Origin: Atriophallophorus winterbourni | Lineage: Eukaryota; Platyhelminthes; Trematoda; Plagiorchiida; Microphallidae | Length of the DNA: 64,000 bases | Assembly: GCA_013407085.1 (NCBI GenBank) | Contig: JACCGJ010014207.1 | Span: 1-64,000, forward strand | Direction: 5' to 3' | In this document: positions 50,101 through 56,100 of the stretch, piece after piece | Position numbering within the stretch: the first letter of the stretch is position 1 | How the letters are laid out: each line of letters begins with the position of its first letter | The notes under the pieces: generated by a model | Database searches by the model: none | Told to the model about the DNA's origin: nothing | Seen by the model: the letters and a program-made list of their open reading frames with translations, nothing else | Program-made: the position numbers and the translations under genes

Positions 50101-53100
50101 ATATGTGTTGAAACCTGTCTTAACACAACTGACATTTGCCTTGTTTTTCATATTATTTATACACAGGCAATTTTACGATGCCAATGCTGCTTGCTCTCTG
50201 CTCAGTTGAGCCCTATTCAAATCCGTTTCGGTTTAGATCAATCCTGTTTAAGAATTCAAGTCCAGTGCAATATCAGACTAATTCTATCACAACTAAACTA
50301 AACAGTCACAGACTAACGAAGTGCAAGTGGTAAAAATAGCATCGTCTACATATCACATGCACAATAATCTCTGCCGTTGCAACTGCGTTTAATGGTAATT
50401 TTGTTGTGTTTTAGACGCTGGTTTTCTGACTTGTATGTCCTACCGTACACCAGATGGGGTGCGTATGCGATCGGCATGATACTTGGGTGGCTATTGCTGA
50501 GACATCCGACAATACCATTGGTAAGTTTAAATGAATCCCTTGTGAGTGCACGTGACAAACAACCAATAAGAAGCTAGGAGATTATTGATTTAGAATTCAA
50601 GTTATAAATATAACGCAACATACAAGACCAATGTATTGTGGTGCTCACGTCCTCATCCCTTACACACCACTACCGGTTTCTGGCTGTTTGCCGTCGTCAG
50701 GTGGAGACAGTACGCTCAGGTTCAGTGAGCCTTGAAACAGTGGACAAGTGGTAAACACAGTTATACTTGAATGTCACTATTACATAGAGTTCGTATAACG
50801 AAGCACGATGTTCAAATAGAGAATCACAAAGTGATTCTTGGTCAAGCAAACAAGGCGTTTATGGATGACTAAAGTTATGTGTTTCTCATATCCCCCACAG
50901 TTACACATCACTACCGGTTTCTGACTCTTTGCCTTCATCAGGTGAAGACAGTAAAGATTAGATTCAGTGAGCCTTGAAACTGTGGACAAGTGCTTAACAA
51001 AGTTATACTTGAAATTTTAATTCTAGATAGCATATATCAGAGAGCCTCTTATTTTGTTAATGGGCTCGAAAATACGTCTTCGCCGAGCGACTCAGACGAC
51101 TGGAGCTGAGGAGACTTGTACAACGGATAATGCGAGGTGATCTCATCCTCGCATACAAAATACTTAATATTGTTTCCCAACCCCTGGATATATTATTCCA
51201 TACAAGCATTACATATAAGCGCTTTGAAAAAAATGAAAGACCCGTTTCCTACGGTTATTCGCAACTAGTAATTGGTGGTTTTATTTCACGAATAAAGGTA
51301 ATAACTTGATTTCGATCATTTTTGTGATTTAACCTTGAATATTTTGTTATCATATGTGCAAAATAGATTAGCTTGCCTGAATGCAATTTACAAAATAAAG
51401 TTTCAACTCAGAAATGCAATGTAAAAGGAATATTGAAGATCCTGGACATCAAGAAAAAGGAATATGCTGCCCGGCTGCTTCAAAGAACAAAGAAAAACAA
51501 TTTTGCTCTTGTTTCTTACAAAATTTAGCAAATCGCAGATGGCTGCATAGACCAAAGCTGCGAAAAAAATGTTTCTACTGAAGTCTAACAAATGTGCAAA
51601 TTTACCGCTCGAACTCATTGGCTGTCCTCCAAAATGTCTTACTTTTCTTCATTCTTACACGGATTACACAATTGCGCTTCAAATAGGTTTTAAATTTAAA
51701 GATGCGGCAAACTAGAAGGTTACGAACCTTTATTCTTGTTCGTATTCTTCCCATGCTTCTAAAGAATCAGATCTTTATAAAGGGTTTTACTTAATAACAT
51801 GGTGTGACGATCAGCTATTTAATGTGAATTGTGTAAGAGTAAATATCGAGGTGGTTATTTAGCAATCCATGAAATGATGCTCACTTAGCAGACCACGGCG
51901 TACCCCATCATCCGTGTCAGCTTCATTCAAAGCTGCTCTTCGTTTGTCTTGTTAGACTCTTGGAGCAGTAAAATATAGTTAGAGTATATGTCTAGGACAA
52001 CCACTAGCTGATGTTACCTTAGGACAGTGAAACCCGGACCCAACCAGCTTAGGTTACGCTTGTTGGATTATGTTTTACGGAAGCCGGACCACCGACTTCC
52101 GAAACGGATTCTTTATGCGACGCCACATCCCGATTGGCGTAAATCTTCTGATGGCCAAATCGTCACGTAGCATAGGCAGTTAAAAACCCTTACTAGTAAC
52201 CTTTCCAAAGTCAGCGCAGCGTGTCTTCCAGTCTGATGTCCCCGCGATCAGATATCGCAGTGATTAGTTACACTTCCGGATATGTCTCGAAACCGTGTTC
52301 AGCAGTAGTCTTGTACTAAGCATCTTCTTGAAGTGTTTGATTAACCTTGTATGTTGTCAAGCGGAGTGACGAGAAAAGCTTGTAATGATGCATGACAGTG
52401 AAAGCCGCAAGGAAGCCACCATGCTGATGTCGCTCTACTCGTTCAAGAAACTTGTTTGAATGCATGTTCCATTCGAGGCACATCATCCCAGTTTAATTGT
52501 GCTTTCTCTTCTATCGAATCCGTAGCTATTTAAGTCTCACCCTTCCCTATCTTTTAGTATTTTACTTTTTCATGGTTGTGTGGCAGTTAAGCATTCGGTA
52601 CGTGCTACCGGTGTAATGCTGTCTTTGATGATGATGATGACCACCCAAGCAAAACACAAACTGCAGAGAAATTCTGTTCACTTGAAAATCATTTGTATCC
52701 TTAGATGGTTAGAGTATCGAAATGCAGAAGTGCTCTCAAAAGCTTGCTGACATAGTTTGTACGCCCTAATGCGACAGCGGCTTCATTGTTTTCCCCAATT
52801 AGATACAGGCCAGAAGAGCAGCAACTTTGAGCCTTGAAACAGCAGATTTGAGATAAACCCACCCATAAAGTTCCCCATATTTAAGATGATCACATCGTAG
52901 TTCTCAATAATGGAACCACCGTTTACATCTCATGATGTTTCGGTGATCGTTCTCATCCAAATCAACTCCGCCGAGGACGGTCCCAAACCCGTCTGCAAAA
53001 GGAGGAGGGTTGAGCGTAAGGCTAGCTACCACACCTTCTAGCGCTGAAACGCCAACAAGAATACTAACAGACAACACGGACCTGAGATGGAAAGTGGATG

Positions 53101-56100
53101 ACGTCGGACGGTGAAGCCAGAGTCATCTGGAAGCCGTCAGGCCGACGACTATCGTCTCCACCAGGACCACCACTACCATCGCCACATGGAACGTCCGAAA
53201 CCTGTATGATACTAGAAGGACAATTTAAGAAGCCGCAGATATGAGGAAGTATAACCTCACCATCTGAGGAATCAGCGAATCAAGATGGTTTGGTTCAGGG
53301 CAGATGCGACTGACTTTGGGTGAATTATTGCTCTACTCGGACCACGAGCAGGAAGATGCCGCACACATCCAGGGAGTGGCCCTGATGCTTTCCAAGTCGG
53401 CACAGAGAGCGTTCATTGGGTGGAAGGCGTATGGACCACCAATATCAGGCTCTTCAACACCTTAGTAAAGCTAATACTAATCTACGGAGCATATACCTGG
53501 AGAACCACAGTTACCATCATGAATAATATCCATTCATCATTACATTCTTTCGGAAGATCCTAAAGATCCGCTGGTCCGACAAGATCAGCTATGAATAATT
53601 GTGGCAACGAACGAAGCAGAAGCCTTACGACAAAGTCATCCCACAGAGATGCTGGCTATAGATTGGCCACACCCTCCGCAAACCTGCATCAAGCATTACC
53701 CCCAAGGGGAGAGAGGGCGACCTAGAAATACTTGGCGCCGAGGCCTGGATGCCGACGCCTAGCAGATGCACAAGACGTGAGGACAGCTGGAGAAACTTGC
53801 CCAGAATCTGATGCTTAGAGAGACCTGGTTGGCGGCCGATGTCCCAGACGGGACCAAAAGAGGAAATAAGTATGTAATAAGTCTTTTCCAAATCACTAGG
53901 TCGATTGCTCTGATTGCAGTAAACAGAACGACCCAGAAAATGTTTCCCTTCGCTTTATTTGATTGCAACATTTTACGCGAAGTATGAACTAACTACGATA
54001 CAACCTTAGTGTAATTACGCATAATGTGACATTAAGCGGCGTTCGTTTCCGCACAACGTACATTTACAAGTTCATAAAGCACATCACCAATTTTACAGAA
54101 ACGAAATCTTCGCAATCTGATCTTGGTTCCGCTCGTTGGAATCGGAATCGCATCGACTTTGTGCTTGCTGGTGGTCTATGGATCCTACGGGGTGACCAGT
54201 GGAGAGCTTCCTCCACTTGATAAGGTCACTGAAGCTACGTATCTTGGGCTGCAGCGCCCAACGTTTGCCATCGGTCTGGCGATCACAGTGTACCTATGTG
54301 CTACCAGATGGGCAGGTTAGTTGGCTGACGCTTCGGATATCATATATCATATAACTTTATTTAGTTGACGTGTTAATTTTGGATTCTGCTAATGATTTTT
54401 GAGATCCATTTCAAACAAATCTATGGTGTTGCTCATATCTCCAGCACTTACACTGCGCAACCGCTTTCTGATTGTATGTTGACATTATGTGGAAACAGTG
54501 AGTCTTAGACATCGGAAAAAAGATATAATTTGAATCCATTGTTAAATAGGGATTGTACAACCGAAAAGGTTTAACTGACGAGAAAAATATAGCAGATGCT
54601 AACTGTTTCGTATAGATGATTGGGGACATCCGCTCACTAAATTATCCTCGCAACTCAAGCACCCCCTACTGTTTCAAGCGGAGGCAAGGTGTGTGATCAT
54701 TAAGCGAGCAAATACTGGATATGAACGGCAACAAGACTGGGGTAATCTTTCAAGATTAGAAGCAAGTGTGATGAAACCCAGATAGATGTATGGGCATACA
54801 TGTTCTAATGAACTATTTACACCCGATTCTATCAAAGTGATAAGAGGTTACTAATGAAATAACAACGATTGAAGTAGCAATTTCATCGACAGATCATAAG
54901 TTGGGTGTTTTTGGCGTAGAGAGCTCATATTTAAACTCTTAATGAAATATAGTCTAACTTAGATGCGAAGTTGCAAACTAAATATGATTAAATAAGAAAG
55001 AATATCACCAATGTATTGTGGTGCTCACATCCCATCCCTTACATGCCACTAACGGTTTCTGGCTGTTGATGATATAGCATCCACGTCTTTGAGCGCCTCA
55101 TGGACTGTTATAATCAAAGGCCTGATAATACCCATGATCCAGACAAAAGGCTGAAAACATGAATAGTACAGAATTATTGATTCAACCCCAAATGTTATTT
55201 TATGCTCCATAAAATCCTAAAAGGATATAGACAGCTCATTCTTTCTTCATACACACTGTAAATGAAAGCGATAAGAAAAGATCATTAGTGAAGCCTCAAT
55301 CACTAAAACAATTTGAAAATAAAATGGGTTGATTCTGGATCTTGTTGGAATGCAAACTACGCTGAGATGGCGTTGGTGTAGCTACAGTGCGTGAACAAAG
55401 GCACTGTTGGCCTTCTTCGATCAATGTTGATTATGGATAGACAGTAAAAGCGCGTGACGGTTTCATGCTCCACAGCGTTTCAGAGGAATATACAATGTGG
55501 CATTCGGGAGGAACAATCTCTCGCGAGGCGCTCACAGCGATAAGCAATACTCGATATCAGTTGCGAGATCTACAATCAAAAGCGAAAAGCAGTATCTACT
55601 TTTTCTCTAGCTTAGACATGACGTTTTACACAGTGCCTTTAAATTGAGCGATCAAGAGCAAATTGTTCCTAAATTGTAGAGGCAATGTCCAGAGCGAGGC
55701 ACTAGTAGTTCCTTAAAGCAACGTTTATCACATTTTCGCAGTAATAAATGCTTGGTTATCCATAATTTTTTTTCATTTTAGAACCGATAAGAATGGTGTT
55801 ATCGTGGTCAGCTTTCCGGATTCCTGCTCGTTTAACTTATGGAGCCTATATGTTTCATCTTATTGTCATTTACCACATGGTGTATGGAAGTAAAACCACG
55901 TTTAGTGTGGACACGTTCTTGTGGGTAAGTTCAAGATGAATTTGGAAAGCGTTTTGATGCTAATTCCCTTTTTTCGATATAACTGCGAATGGATCGGATC
56001 CCTATCCTCACATCGGATCTTGGTTTATGCATAAGCGGTACCGTGCGACCGACGTGTAATAATGAACGTTTAGTACTCATGAGTAATCTGAAAACCAATC

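Larger units (their letters stand above)
50633..51010 (-). repeat. F2 tandem pair
   Basis: Two units in the same orientation with ribozyme cores 241 nt apart. Each has CACTACCGGTTTCTG, TCAGGTG.AGACAGTA and AGTGAGCCTTGAAAC. The ribozyme strand is minus. Confidence 0.8.
50521..54098 (+). other. Intron 11
   Basis: An intron of 3.6 kb with an F2 tandem pair (50633-51010), a LINE tail (51055-51300), an RTE tail (52020-52650) and RTE endonuclease and tail pieces (53170-53900). 51310-52000 has nothing I recognise. Confidence 0.75.
54316..55781 (+). other. Intron 12
   Basis: Contains weak F2 relics (54420-54515 and 55010-55065) and a minus-strand fragment of the C2H2-ended LINE (55395-55720). 54520-55005 has nothing I recognise. 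Confidence 0.7.
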
